DNA of 64,000 bases from Geminicoccus harenae (GCF_019800005.1 NZ_JABGCL010000009.1:124001-188000); one strand, 5' to 3'; counted from the first letter of the stretch, positions 17,851 through 26,965 are shown. Notes: generated by a model not told the origin, from the letters alone. Translations and numbers: made by a program.

Positions 17851-18657
17851 ATGCCGCTCATGAACTGGTCGATGCCGCGTTTCGGCCGCCGCCGCCTGGC
17901 CTCGATGGCCGGGGCGGCTGCCGCCTTCGTCGCCTGCGCCTGCGGCCGCTCCCATGCGATGCAGGGCGCCGCGGAGGGCCAGCCAGTGACCGGGGAGGAG
18001 GTGACGCCCGGCACGGGCATGCTCGCCACCGGCGCCGACCTCCTGCAGAGCAAGGGACCGGTGAACGACATCGACATGTACCTGAATGGGTTCCATTTCT
18101 ATGCCGACGACCTGGGCCGGCAGATCGAGGCGCATCACTACTGCACCCACGTCACCGAGGACTTCATCCAATGCCTGATCTATGACGGCAACCGCTCCGG
18201 TGCGCGGCTGATCGGCATCGAGTACATCGTCAGCGAGCGGGTGTTCCTGACCCTGCCGGAGGAGGAGAAGCGCCTCTGGCACAGCCATCGCCACGAGACG
18301 CTCTCGGGCACGCTGGTGATGCCGGGCATCCCGGAACCGGTCGAGAACATGGCGATCGCCAAGCTGGTCACGACCTATGGCAAGACTTGGCATACTTGGC
18401 AGATCGATCGCGATTCCGAGCTGCCGCTGGGCATCCCGCAGCTCATGATGAGCTTCACGAAGGACGGGCAACTGCGCAGGGAGATGGTCGAGGCGCGCGA
18501 CCGGGCGCTGGAGATCAGTACGGCCGAGACCAGGGCCGGCCGTGAAGAGATGGCCAGGGATGCACCGCCGGTCCGGCCGGGCGCCGATGCCTGGCAGAGC
18601 GGCCAGACCGTGCAGCTGGAACTCGGCCAGAAGCCGGTCCAGAACCTGCCCGGCTGA
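17851..18657 (+). CDS. OBAP-family (DUF1264) protein, probably exported
   Basis: About 268 residues if started at ATG 17851; Met at 17860 or 17872 are alternatives. The N-terminus MPRFGRRRLASMAGAAAAFVACACG looks like a twin-arginine or lipoprotein-type export signal. The body matches plant oil-body-associated proteins of the DUF1264 family: FHFYADDLGRQIEAHHYCTHVTEDFIQCLIYDGN, ARLIGIEYIVSERVFLTLPEEEKRLWHSHRHE, GTLVMPGIPEP, LVTTYGKTWHTWQIDRDSELPLGIPQLMMSFTKDG. The conserved His/Cys/Trp residues could bind a ligand or metal, but biochemical function is unknown even in plants. It is convergent with the secreted unknown downstream. Confidence 0.82.
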   Translation: MPLMNWSMPRFGRRRLASMAGAAAAFVACACGRSHAMQGAAEGQPVTGEEVTPGTGMLATGADLLQSKGPVNDIDMYLNGFHFYADDLGRQIEAHHYCTHVTEDFIQCLIYDGNRSGARLIGIEYIVSERVFLTLPEEEKRLWHSHRHETLSGTLVMPGIPEPVENMAIAKLVTTYGKTWHTWQIDRDSELPLGIPQLMMSFTKDGQLRREMVEARDRALEISTAETRAGREEMARDAPPVRPGADAWQSGQTVQLELGQKPVQNLPG

Positions 18658-18678
18658 CGCGCGGGCAGGTGCCGGAAA

Positions 18679-18693
18679 GCCTGCCTAGCAGGC
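18679..18693. terminator. Short hairpin at a convergent junction
   Basis: GCCTGC (18679-18684), loop CTA, GCAGGC (18688-18693). The loop is the TAG stop of the minus-strand secreted-protein gene. A second weaker pairing, GGCAGG with CCTGCC, overlaps it. It lies 22 bp after the OBAP stop; no T-run. Confidence 0.35.
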
Positions 18694-19218
18694 CTGGGCC
18701 GTGGGCTTGGTGTCGATCTTCACCCCGAGAAAGTCGAGGTTGAAGGTCACCGACGTGACCAGGACGTAGTAGAAGGAGTTGCTGTTGTTGACCGTCGCTT
18801 GGCTGATCGAGGTCGACGAGGCGATCCGCACGGCATCGGCCACCCCGGACGCGCTGGTGACCTTGGCCATGACCACCGGGGCGCTGAACGGGTTGCTGCC
18901 GCTCGCATAGGTCTTGCGCACGAGGCGCGCCTCGATGGCGTCGCTGGCATTGACGTCGCGATAGACCAGGCTCAGCCGGCACACCTTCACGCCGCTCGGA
19001 AACGAGACCGGCGCGAAGAAGCGCGAGTTGGGCATGATCGTCTTGAGCGTGCCGGCCTGCTCCTCCTCCAGGTAGCCGCCCGGTGCCGGGCAAGGGCAAT
19101 GGGTGCCAAAGCCCATGGCGGAGATGGCGATGGTCTCCGCCTTCGCGGGCGGGGGTGCCAGCGCAGACAGCATCAGCCCGGTCAGCATGGCTGCCAGACC
19201 CAGACTCAGGCGCTTCAT
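18685..19218 (-). CDS. Secreted protein of unknown function
   Basis: 177 residues from ATG 19218 with AAAGGA upstream. Signal peptide MKRLSLGLAAMLTGLMLSALAPPPAKA, then a mature domain of about 150 residues: ISAMGFGTHCPCPAPGGYLEEE, FFAPVSFPSGVKVCRLSLVYRDVNASDAIEARLVRK, SNSFYYVLVTSVTFNLDFLGVKI. Four cysteines are visible (two in HCPCP, one in VCRL, one at the extreme C-terminus), enough for disulfides in the periplasm. The alternating beta pattern suggests a sandwich fold. Not recognised. It is followed after 175 bp on its upstream side by the end of the dipeptide-type operon. Confidence 0.65.
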   Translation of the reverse strand: MKRLSLGLAAMLTGLMLSALAPPPAKAETIAISAMGFGTHCPCPAPGGYLEEEQAGTLKTIMPNSRFFAPVSFPSGVKVCRLSLVYRDVNASDAIEARLVRKTYASGSNPFSAPVVMAKVTSASGVADAVRIASSTSISQATVNNSNSFYYVLVTSVTFNLDFLGVKIDTKPTAQAC

Positions 19219-19393
19219 GGCGCAGTCCTTTCCAGTCGCGGGGCCGCGCCGGCCAGGACGGCCGGCCGGGCTGCGCCGCGCGACCCCTCGCCCCGGGGGC
19301 GATGGCATATCGGGGTGCAGCGATAGTCTTGTGCAGCTTCCGGGATTGCGCGTCTGTGTTCCAGATCACCCGGAAACGGCGGCCCTCATCAGC

Positions 19394-20989
19394 TCACGCC
19401 CGGCCGGCCAGCACCTCGTCCAGCCAGTCGGTGCGCATCTCCGGAACCGAGCGGATCAGCTTGCCGGTATAGTCGTGGAAGGGCGGCGCCATCACCTCGT
19501 CCTTGGCGCCGCTGTCGACCACCCTGCCCCGCTGCATCACCACGACCTCGTGCGCGATCGCCCGCACGGTCGCCAAGTCATGGGTGATGAACAGGTAGGA
19601 CAGGCCGCTCTCCTCCTGCAGGCGCAACAGCAGGTTCAGGATCTCGTCGGCGACCAGCGGGTCCAGGGCGGAGGTGACCTCGTCGCAGATGATCAGCTCG
19701 GGCTCCGCGGCAAGGGCCCGGGCGATGCTGATGCGCTGCTTCTGACCGCCCGACAATTCGCCCGGGAACCGGTCGGCGAAATGGGCGGGGAGTTCGATCC
19801 GGGCGAGCAGATCCTTGACCCGGCGGCGCAGTGCGTCGCCGCGCATGCCGAGATAGAAGGTGAGCGGCCGGCCGATGATCTCCTGAACGGTCTGGCGCGG
19901 GTTCACCGCGACGTCCGGCATCTGGTAGATGAGCTGCAGCCGGCGGCGCTGCTCCTTGCTCCGGCCGGCCAGATCGTTGCTCAGCACCTCGCCGCCGAAG
20001 CGGACCTGGCCGCTGCGCGGCGGCAGGAGACCGGTGATCACCCGGGCGAGCGTGCTCTTGCCGCTGCCGCTCTCGCCGACCACCGCCACGGTGGCGGCGC
20101 GCTCGACCCGCAGCGACACGTCGAACAGGACCTGCTGCGCGCCATAGGCGGCATCGACCCGGTCCACCGCCAGCACCACCGACCGCTCGTGGCCGCCGTG
20201 CCGCTCGTGCTCGCCACGGCGCACGCTCACCAGTGCCTTGGTGTAGTCCTCCCGGGGCTGTTCCAGGATCTGCCGGGTCTCGCCCAGTTCCACCGCTGCG
20301 CCATGGCGCAGCACCAGGATCCGGTCGGCCATCTGGGCCACCACGGCCAAGTCGTGGGTCACATAGAGGGCGGCGGCACCCTGCTCGCGGATGGCGCGGC
20401 GCATCGCCGCCAGCACCTCGATCTGGGTGGTGACGTCCAGCGCGGTGGTAGGCTCGTCGAACACCACGAGGTCGGGCTTGGTGATCAGCGCCATCACGGT
20501 CATGGCGCGCTGGAGCTGGCCACCCGAAACCTGATGGGGGTAGCGTTGGCCGAAGCGCTCCGGGTCCGGCAGGCCCAGCTTGCCGAACAGCTCGACCGCG
20601 AACCGCTCCGCTGCCGCGCGCGGGCCCAGGCCATGGCGGCGGTGGACCTCGCAGATCTGGTCGAGCAGCCGGTGCGCCGGGTTGAAGGCGGCGGCAGCGC
20701 TCTGGGCGACATAGGCGACCCGGCGGCCACGGATGTCGAGCAGTTGGCCCACGGGCGCACCCACCAGTTCCTGCCCGTCCAGCCGGACGCTGCCGCCGGC
20801 AAAGTGGCAGCCGGGCCGGACATAGCCCAGCGCCGCCAGGCCGATGGTGGACTTGCCGGCCCCGGATTCGCCGATCAGGCCCAGCACCTGGCCGCGGTCA
20901 ACCTCGAGGGACACGTTCTTGACGATCTCGACGCTGTTGCCGTCGACATCGGTGCCGTCGATCCGGAGATTCTCGATCTGCAGCAGCAT
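19394..20989 (-). CDS. Dipeptide/oligopeptide-type ABC transporter ATPase, two fused domains (DppD-DppF)
   Basis: 531 residues holding two complete nucleotide-binding domains in tandem. Domain 1: Walker A GESGAGKST near residue 40, signature VSGGQLQRAM, Walker B LVVFDEPTTAL. Domain 2: Walker A GESGSGKST near 310, signature LSGGQKQRIS, Walker B LIICDEVTSALD. This is the fused form of DppD and DppF (as in YejF/GsiA), and it powers import through the two adjacent permeases. It is the last gene of the operon, 4 bp after the DppC-type permease. Domain 2 is the typical F-type half, and all catalytic motifs look intact. Confidence 0.93.
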   Translation of the reverse strand: MLLQIENLRIDGTDVDGNSVEIVKNVSLEVDRGQVLGLIGESGAGKSTIGLAALGYVRPGCHFAGGSVRLDGQELVGAPVGQLLDIRGRRVAYVAQSAAAAFNPAHRLLDQICEVHRRHGLGPRAAAERFAVELFGKLGLPDPERFGQRYPHQVSGGQLQRAMTVMALITKPDLVVFDEPTTALDVTTQIEVLAAMRRAIREQGAAALYVTHDLAVVAQMADRILVLRHGAAVELGETRQILEQPREDYTKALVSVRRGEHERHGGHERSVVLAVDRVDAAYGAQQVLFDVSLRVERAATVAVVGESGSGKSTLARVITGLLPPRSGQVRFGGEVLSNDLAGRSKEQRRRLQLIYQMPDVAVNPRQTVQEIIGRPLTFYLGMRGDALRRRVKDLLARIELPAHFADRFPGELSGGQKQRISIARALAAEPELIICDEVTSALDPLVADEILNLLLRLQEESGLSYLFITHDLATVRAIAHEVVVMQRGRVVDSGAKDEVMAPPFHDYTGKLIRSVPEMRTDWLDEVLAGRA

Positions 20990-20993
20990 GGCG

Positions 20994-21827
20994 TCAGCCC
21001 CGGCGAGAGCGGCGGGAGGCCTGGTCGAGCAGGAAGTCGACCACGAGGTTCACCGAGATGGTGAGCAGCGCGATGCAGCCGGCCGGCAGGAGCGGTGCGG
21101 GCAGGCCGAAGGCGATTGCCTGGGCGTTGTCCTTGACCATCCCGCCCCAGTCGGCGGCCGGCGGCTGGATGCCCAGGCCCAGGAAGGAGAGCGCGCTGAT
21201 GAGCAGGAAGGAGAAGCAGAAGCGCACGCCGAACTCGGCCAGGAGCATGGGCAGGGCATTGGGCAGGATCTCCTTGCGCGCGATCCACCAGATCCCCTCG
21301 CCGCGCAGCCTGGCCGCCTCGACGAACTCCATGACGTTCAGGTCGACCGCGACCGCGCGGGCCAGGCGGAACACCCTAGTCCCGTCGATGAAGGCGAGCG
21401 TCAGCACCAGCACCGGGAGGGAGCTGCCCATCACCGAGAGCACCAGCAGGGCCAGGATCAGGGCCGGGAACGACATGAACACGTCGACGATCCTGGATGC
21501 CACCTGGTCGGCCCACCCGCCGGCGATCGCCGCCAGGAAGCCGCAGACGGAGCCCACCGCAAAGGACAGGACGGTGATCACCAGGGCCAGGCCGATCGAG
21601 CGCTGGGCGCCGAAGAGCAGCCGGCTCAGCATGTCGCGGCCGAGCGTGTCGGTGCCGAGCGGAAAGCCCGCCGTCCCAATCGGCTGCCAGACATCGGCCA
21701 CCGGCTCGGCCTCCGGATAAGGCGCCAGCCAGGGGCCGAACGCCGCCAGGAAGGCGAACAGGAGCACGAGCAGGAGGCCCAGCCGGGTGATCCACGGCAT
21801 CCGCCGCAGCAGCAGTGCAGCCGTCAT
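20994..21827 (-). CDS. Dipeptide-type ABC transporter permease (DppC family)
   Basis: 277 residues from the ATG overlapping the DppB-type stop (ATGA). N-terminal OppC-type helix LGLLLVLLFAFLAAFGPWLAPYP, then the HPLGTD-like IGTAGFPLGTDTLGRDMLSRLLFGAQRS characteristic of DppC proteins. The ATPase-contact loop is in VMEFVEAARLRGEGIWWIARKEILPNALPMLLAEF. Five to six membrane segments. Forms the channel with the DppB-type partner. Substrate follows the binding proteins and is unknown. Confidence 0.93.
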   Translation of the reverse strand: MTAALLLRRMPWITRLGLLLVLLFAFLAAFGPWLAPYPEAEPVADVWQPIGTAGFPLGTDTLGRDMLSRLLFGAQRSIGLALVITVLSFAVGSVCGFLAAIAGGWADQVASRIVDVFMSFPALILALLVLSVMGSSLPVLVLTLAFIDGTRVFRLARAVAVDLNVMEFVEAARLRGEGIWWIARKEILPNALPMLLAEFGVRFCFSFLLISALSFLGLGIQPPAADWGGMVKDNAQAIAFGLPAPLLPAGCIALLTISVNLVVDFLLDQASRRSRRG

Positions 21828-22780
21828 CGCGGATGCCGTAGGCGCGGGTTGGCCAGGATCGAGACGATGTCCGCCAGCATGTTCAGCCCGACATAGGTGA
21901 TCGCGAACACGATGGCGCAGGCCTGGATCAGCGGGATGTCGCGCTTGGACACGGCATCCACCATGAGCTGGCCCATGCCCGGATAGACGAACACCACCTC
22001 GACCAGGATCACGCCGACCACCAGGAAGGCCAGGTTCAGCACCACGACATTGGCGATCGGGCCAATCGCGTTGGGCAAAGCGTGGCGGAAGATGATCGCC
22101 CGGCGCGGCGTGCCCTTCAGCTCGGCCATCTCGATATACGGCGCGGAGAGCACCTGCACGACCGCCGCGCGGGTCATGCGCATCATGTGGCCGGTCGTCA
22201 CCAGGGTGAGCGTGAGCGCCGGCAAGGCGATCGCCCAGAGCTTCTGGCCGAAGTTGGCGCTGGGCGAGATGCGCGAGATCGCCGGGAACCAGCCGAGTTG
22301 CACGGCGAAGACATAGACCAGCAGGTAGCCGATGAAGAACTCCGGCATGGAGATCGCGGCGAGCGTGGCGGCCGACGTGGTCTTGTCGAAGGTCCGGTCG
22401 CGCCAAAGGGCCGAGAGCAGGCCCAGCGCAATCGCGAGCGGCACCGCGATCACGGCGGCGGTCGCGGCCAGGAACAGGGTCGCCTGCAGCCGCGGCAACA
22501 GGACGGTGGTGATCGGCCGGCCGGATGCCAGCGAATTGCCGAAATCGCCCACCAGCACACCGCTAAACCAGCGCCAGTAGCGGAGCACCGCGGGGTCGCC
22601 CAGGTTCAGCTTGGCGCGGATCGCCGCCACCGCTTCCGGGGTGGCAGTCTGGCCCAGGATCACCTCGGCCAGGTCGCCCGGCAGAAGCTCGGTGCCGATG
22701 AACACCAGCACCGAGACCGCGAACAGGGTGAGGAGCCCAAAGAGAAGCCGCTTGCCGATCAGGCGTACGAGATCAGGCAT
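21824..22780 (-). CDS. Dipeptide-type ABC transporter permease (DppB family)
   Basis: 318 residues. N-terminus LIGKRLLFGLLTLFAVSVLVFIGTELLPGDLAEVILG is the DppB hallmark, followed by VLRYWRWFSGVLVGDFGNSLASGRPI. The EAA-like loop is YIEMAELKGTPRRAIIFRHALPNAIGPIANVV, and VVFVYPGMGQLMVDAVSKRDIPLIQ closes the domain. Six membrane helices. The 8-bp overlap with the upstream binding-protein gene and the 4-bp overlap with the DppC-type gene place it firmly inside the operon. Confidence 0.94.
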   Translation of the reverse strand: MPDLVRLIGKRLLFGLLTLFAVSVLVFIGTELLPGDLAEVILGQTATPEAVAAIRAKLNLGDPAVLRYWRWFSGVLVGDFGNSLASGRPITTVLLPRLQATLFLAATAAVIAVPLAIALGLLSALWRDRTFDKTTSAATLAAISMPEFFIGYLLVYVFAVQLGWFPAISRISPSANFGQKLWAIALPALTLTLVTTGHMMRMTRAAVVQVLSAPYIEMAELKGTPRRAIIFRHALPNAIGPIANVVVLNLAFLVVGVILVEVVFVYPGMGQLMVDAVSKRDIPLIQACAIVFAITYVGLNMLADIVSILANPRLRHPR

Positions 22781-24356
22781 CGAGCCAGACGCGCTCGGGT
22801 GCCCGCATGCCGCACAGGCCGAGCTGCGGCGTCAGCTCGAAGTTCTGCACCTCGGCGGTGGAAGCATCCACGAAGTCGTTGAACATCGGGATGAGCTCAC
22901 CGCCGTCGTCGTGGATCATCCGCTGGAGCTCGGCATACATCTGCGCGCGCTTGGGCCGGTCGAGCTCGGCCCGGGCCTGGACCAGCAGCTTGTCGAATTC
23001 CGGTCGGAACCAGTAGGACTCGTTCCAGGCTGCCTTCGAATGATAGGCGATGCTCATCATCATGTCGGCGGTGGGCCGCCCGCCCCAGAAGGTGAAGCAG
23101 AACGGCTTCTTCATCCAGACATCGTTCCAGTAGCCGTCGGCGGGCTCGCGGATGACGTCGATGTTGATGCCGGCCGCGGCCGCGTGCTGCTGGTAGAGGA
23201 CCGCCGCATCCACCGCCCCGGCGAACGGCGCATCGGAGGTCGAGAACGGAATCTTCTCGCCGCCATAGCCGGCCTTCTTCATGTGGAACTTCGCCTTGTC
23301 CGGATCATAGGTCCGCTGCGGCAGGTCGGCGGCGAAGAAGGGATCGGTCACCGGGATCGGCTGGTCGTTGCCGACCCGGCCCAGGCCGCGCAGGATCTTG
23401 TCCAGGATGTCCTCGCGGTTGGCGGCATATTTCAGCCCCAGCCGGAAGTCGTTGTTGTCGAAGGGGGCCGTGTCGCAGCGCATCACCATGGAATAGTGGC
23501 CACCGCCAGCGGCGCGGTGGATGACGACGCCCGGCATCTTGCCGAGCAGGTCGACCGTCTTCGGGTCGACCCGCTCCATGATCTGGATCTGCCCGGTCTG
23601 CAATGCTGCGGTGCGCGCCGCCGGGTCGGCGATGCCCACGATCTCCACGCTGTCGAGATTGGCGCGGCCGGTCTTGAAATAGTTCTCGTTGCGCTCGCCG
23701 AAGATCCGCACACCCGGGTCGAACTCGGTGATCCGATAGCCGCCGGTGCCGATGCCCGACGCCGGGTCGGAATCCTTCTGCATGATGACGAGGTGGTAGT
23801 CGGTCATGAGGTAGGGCAGGTCGGCATTGCCCTCCTCGAGTTCCACCACGACCACGTGCTTGCCGTCGGCCCGGAGGTCCTTCACCTGGGTCATGATGCC
23901 GGCGGCACCGGACTGGCTGTCCTCGCCGCGGCTCTGGTTCAGCGTCCAGATGACGTCCTCGGCGTCCAGTTCCTTGCCGTCGTGGAAGGTGACGCCCTTG
24001 CGCAGGTTGAAGCGCCAGGTCTTGGCGTCCGGCGACGGCTCCCAGCTCTCGGCCAGTTCCGGCACGGCCGAGCCGTCCGTGCCGTACTCGACCAGGCAGT
24101 TGCCCCACATGAAGCTGGTGAGCTGGTGGATCGAGGCGGTCGCCAGCAGCGGGTTCAGCGTATCGGTGGTGGCACCGCCGGTGGCGCCGATCGCGACCGT
24201 GCCGCCCCTCTTCGGCTCGCCCTGCGCACGCGCGGTGCCGGGCAGCATGCCGCCGATGGCGGCCCCGGCACCCAGCATCGCCGTGAGCTTGCCGAAGCCG
24301 CGCCGGTCCAGCCCGCCCTGCCGCAGAACCCGGTCATACCCGCTGAAGGCACTCAT
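22773..24356 (-). CDS. ABC transporter binding protein, family 5 (DppA-like), downstream paralogue
   Basis: 527 residues. The twin-arginine-type leader is set unusually far in: MSAFSGYDRVLRQGGLDRRGFGKLTAMLGAGAAIGG. Family 5 features are TDTLNPLLATASIHQL, LAESWEPSPDAKTWRFNLRKGVTFHDGKELDAEDVIWTLN, GTGGYRITEFDPGVRIFGERNENYF, and a C-terminal ELIPMFNDFVDASTAEVQNFELTP. GGGGAGGAAA precedes the ATG. It aligns end to end without gaps with the gene at 24434-26017 (by eye well over half identical), so the two are a tandem duplication. It overlaps the permease gene. Ligand unknown; family members bind peptides, nickel, opines or sugars. Confidence 0.92.
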   Translation of the reverse strand: MSAFSGYDRVLRQGGLDRRGFGKLTAMLGAGAAIGGMLPGTARAQGEPKRGGTVAIGATGGATTDTLNPLLATASIHQLTSFMWGNCLVEYGTDGSAVPELAESWEPSPDAKTWRFNLRKGVTFHDGKELDAEDVIWTLNQSRGEDSQSGAAGIMTQVKDLRADGKHVVVVELEEGNADLPYLMTDYHLVIMQKDSDPASGIGTGGYRITEFDPGVRIFGERNENYFKTGRANLDSVEIVGIADPAARTAALQTGQIQIMERVDPKTVDLLGKMPGVVIHRAAGGGHYSMVMRCDTAPFDNNDFRLGLKYAANREDILDKILRGLGRVGNDQPIPVTDPFFAADLPQRTYDPDKAKFHMKKAGYGGEKIPFSTSDAPFAGAVDAAVLYQQHAAAAGINIDVIREPADGYWNDVWMKKPFCFTFWGGRPTADMMMSIAYHSKAAWNESYWFRPEFDKLLVQARAELDRPKRAQMYAELQRMIHDDGGELIPMFNDFVDASTAEVQNFELTPQLGLCGMRAPERVWLDA

Positions 24357-24433
24357 TCTCGTTTCCTCCCCTTATCCAGGCGCCCGGCGGCGCAGCATTC
24401 ATCCTTTATAGTCGGCCAGACCGCAGCAGCGGG

Positions 24434-26017
24434 TCAGCCTTCCATCCAGACGCGCTCGGGCGCCCGCATCCCGGCCAGGCCGTATTGCGGGCTCAGCTCG
24501 AAATTCTTCACCGTGTCCACGGCGGCATCCACGAAATCATTGAACATCGGGATGAGCGCCCCGCCATCGTCGCGGATCATCCCCTGGAGCTCGGCATACA
24601 TCGCGGTGCGCTTGGCCGGGTCGAGCTCGGCGCGGGCCTCCAGCAGGATCTTGTCGAAGTCCGGGCGGCGCCAGAACGTGTCGTTCCAGGCCGCGTCCGA
24701 CTTGTAGGCCACCGTCAGCATCAGGTCGGCGGTGGGCCGCCCGCCCCAGTAGGAGACGGAAAACGGCTTCTTCATCCAGACGTCGTTCCAGTAGCCGTCC
24801 GAGGGCTCGCGGATCACGTCGATGGTGATGCCGGCTTTTGCCGCGTGCTGCTGGTAGAGGACGGCGGTGTCGACCGCCCCGGAAAAGGCGGCATCCGAGG
24901 TCGAGAGCGGGATCGCCTCGCCGCCATAGCCGGCCTTCTTCATGTGGAACTTCGCCTTGTCCGGGTCGTAGGCCCGCTGCTCCAGGTTCTTGGCGAAGAA
25001 GGGATCACCCGACGGGATCGGATGGTCGTTGCCGACCTTGCCCAGGCCGCGCAGCACCTTATCGACGATGTCGGCGCGGTCGGCCGCATATTTCAGGCCC
25101 AGGCGGAAATCGACATTGTCGAAGGGTGCCGTGTCGCAGCGCATCAGCAAGGGATAATGGCCGCCGCCGGCCGCTCGATGGATGGCGATGCCGGGAGCCC
25201 GGCTCAGCAGTTCCACCGTCTTCGGGTCGGCCCGCTCCATCACGTTGATCTGGCCGGTCTGCAGGGCAGCGGTACGCGCCGCCGGGTCGTTGATGGCCAG
25301 CAGCTCCACGGTGGCGTAGTTGCCGCGCCCGGGCTTGAAATAGTTCTCGTTCAGCTCGCCGAAGACCCGCACCCCCGGATCATATTCGGTGATCTTGTAG
25401 GGGCCGGTGCCGATGCCCGCCGTCAGCTCCGAGTCCTTGGGCATGATCAGCAGGTGATAGTCGGTCAGCAGATAAGGCAGGTCGGCATTGCCGGAATCGA
25501 GCGTGATGATCACCGCGTGGCTGCCGTCCGCCTTCACGTCGGTGACGGAGGTCATGTAGCCGGCGGCACCGGATTCGGTGTTCTCGCCCCGGTGCAGGTT
25601 GAGCGACCAGACCACGTCCTCGGCGGTCAGCTCCTTGCCGTCATGGAAGGTGACACCCTTGCGGATGTTGAACTTCCAGGTCTTTGCGTCGGCCGACGGC
25701 TCCCAGCTCTCGGCCAGCTCCGGCACGGCCGAGCCATCCGAGCCATACTCGACCAGACAGTTGCCCCACATGAAGTTGGTGGCGGCATGGAGGGAGGAGG
25801 TCGAGGGCAACGGGTTGAGCGTATCGGTGGTGGCGCCGCCGGTGATGCCGATGGCGAGATCCCCGCCCTTCTTCGGCTCCTCCTGAGCCCCCGCCATGCC
25901 GGGCCAGAGGGTACTGAGCGAAGCACCGGCCCCCAGCATCGCAGCGAGCCTGCCGAAGCCGCGCCGGTCGAGCGCGCCCTGGCGGAGAAGGCGGTCATAG
26001 CTGTCGAAGCGGCTCAT
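24434..26017 (-). CDS. ABC transporter binding protein, family 5 (DppA-like), upstream paralogue
   Basis: 527 residues, the same length as its downstream twin. Leader MSRFDSYDRLLRQGALDRRGFGRLAAMLGAG, mature LNPLPSTSSLHAATNFMWGNCLVEYGSDGSAVPELAESWEP, KGVTFHDGKELTAEDVVWSL, GTGPYKITEYDPGVRVFGELNENYF, FNDFVDAAVDTVKNFELSPQ. GGGGGAGAA lies before the ATG. It is separated from the class II aldolase gene by 40 bp and from the second copy by 77 bp. Keeping two intact copies on one permease pair suggests different ligand preferences or a dosage need. Confidence 0.92.
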   Translation of the reverse strand: MSRFDSYDRLLRQGALDRRGFGRLAAMLGAGASLSTLWPGMAGAQEEPKKGGDLAIGITGGATTDTLNPLPSTSSLHAATNFMWGNCLVEYGSDGSAVPELAESWEPSADAKTWKFNIRKGVTFHDGKELTAEDVVWSLNLHRGENTESGAAGYMTSVTDVKADGSHAVIITLDSGNADLPYLLTDYHLLIMPKDSELTAGIGTGPYKITEYDPGVRVFGELNENYFKPGRGNYATVELLAINDPAARTAALQTGQINVMERADPKTVELLSRAPGIAIHRAAGGGHYPLLMRCDTAPFDNVDFRLGLKYAADRADIVDKVLRGLGKVGNDHPIPSGDPFFAKNLEQRAYDPDKAKFHMKKAGYGGEAIPLSTSDAAFSGAVDTAVLYQQHAAKAGITIDVIREPSDGYWNDVWMKKPFSVSYWGGRPTADLMLTVAYKSDAAWNDTFWRRPDFDKILLEARAELDPAKRTAMYAELQGMIRDDGGALIPMFNDFVDAAVDTVKNFELSPQYGLAGMRAPERVWMEG

Positions 26018-26057
26018 CTCATTCTCCCCCGGGGCGCAATATGGTGGACGGCTGGTG

Positions 26058-26822
26058 TTAGCGCAGTTCGCGATACTCCGGCTGCTCCTTGTCCAGCATC
26101 GCCATCAGGGCAGCGAAATGCCGGTCGTGATGGCCGGCGTCGCCGTCCCAGGCGGCCTGGGTCGCCTGGACGACCTCGTCGGACAGAATCTTCAGCTTCT
26201 GGTTGCGGCCCTCGGCCAGGACCTGCAGTTCGGCGGCCCGCTCCAGGTAGTAGAGCCAGGAGAAGGCCTGGCCGATGGAGGTGCCGGTTACGATCGGCCC
26301 GTGGCTGGCGAGCAGTGCCACCGGCCGGCCGGCCATGACCGAGGCGATCCGATCACCTTCCTGGGCATGGTTGCCCATGCCGTTATAGTTCTCGTCGTAG
26401 CCGATCCGGTCGTGGAACAGGCAGTAGGTCTGGCTGATCGGCAAAAGCCGGCCGCCCTCGCAGCAGGCGATCGCGGTCGTATAGGGCATGTGGGTGTGCA
26501 TCACCGCCCGGGCATGGGCATAGCGGCGGTGCACGGCGCGGTGGATGTGGAAGGCGGTGGCCTCCACCACCCCTTCCCCGTCCAGCACCTTGCCGTCGCC
26601 GTCGATCAGCAGCACGTCGGCGGCGGTCAGCATCGACCAGTGCTTGCCGTAGCCGTTGATCAGGAAGCGGTCGTCGTCCAGCGCGAAGCTGAAGTGATTG
26701 TCGATCGCCTCGTTGAAGCCGAACTTCGCGGCGAGCCGGAGTGCTGCCGCCAGCTCAATGCGGTGCCTGCGGACGTCCGCCGCGTCACCGAGCTGCGCGA
26801 CCTTGCGGTTTTCGGCCGGCAC
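26058..26822 (-). CDS. Class II aldolase/adducin-domain protein
   Basis: 254 residues from GTG 26822 with GGAGGAGG upstream. Members are zinc-dependent aldolases or epimerases acting on phosphosugars or sugar acids. Visible elements: RIELAAALRLAAKFGFNEAIDNHFSFAL, the metal-site pair in AVMHTHMPYTTAIAC, YDENYNGMGNHAQEGDRIA and VALLASHGPIVTGTSIGQAFSWLYYLERAAELQVL with the third His. It is the first gene of the operon with two binding proteins and a DppBCDF-type transporter, so the imported compound may be its substrate or precursor. A possible -35 TTGACG (26911-26906, minus strand) lies upstream without a convincing -10. Confidence 0.85.
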   Translation of the reverse strand: MPAENRKVAQLGDAADVRRHRIELAAALRLAAKFGFNEAIDNHFSFALDDDRFLINGYGKHWSMLTAADVLLIDGDGKVLDGEGVVEATAFHIHRAVHRRYAHARAVMHTHMPYTTAIACCEGGRLLPISQTYCLFHDRIGYDENYNGMGNHAQEGDRIASVMAGRPVALLASHGPIVTGTSIGQAFSWLYYLERAAELQVLAEGRNQKLKILSDEVVQATQAAWDGDAGHHDRHFAALMAMLDKEQPEYRELR

Positions 26823-26965
26823 CAGCGCCTCCTCCTCGTTGGATCGTTCCGAGTGACCTTACGGGATTTGGAAGCCCGATCAATTGCGATGCGGACAGGC
26901 GCCATCGTCAAGGCGACATTGTCTCCCTACAAGCCAAGCTTGACGATCCGGCGACGCTGCCGCCC

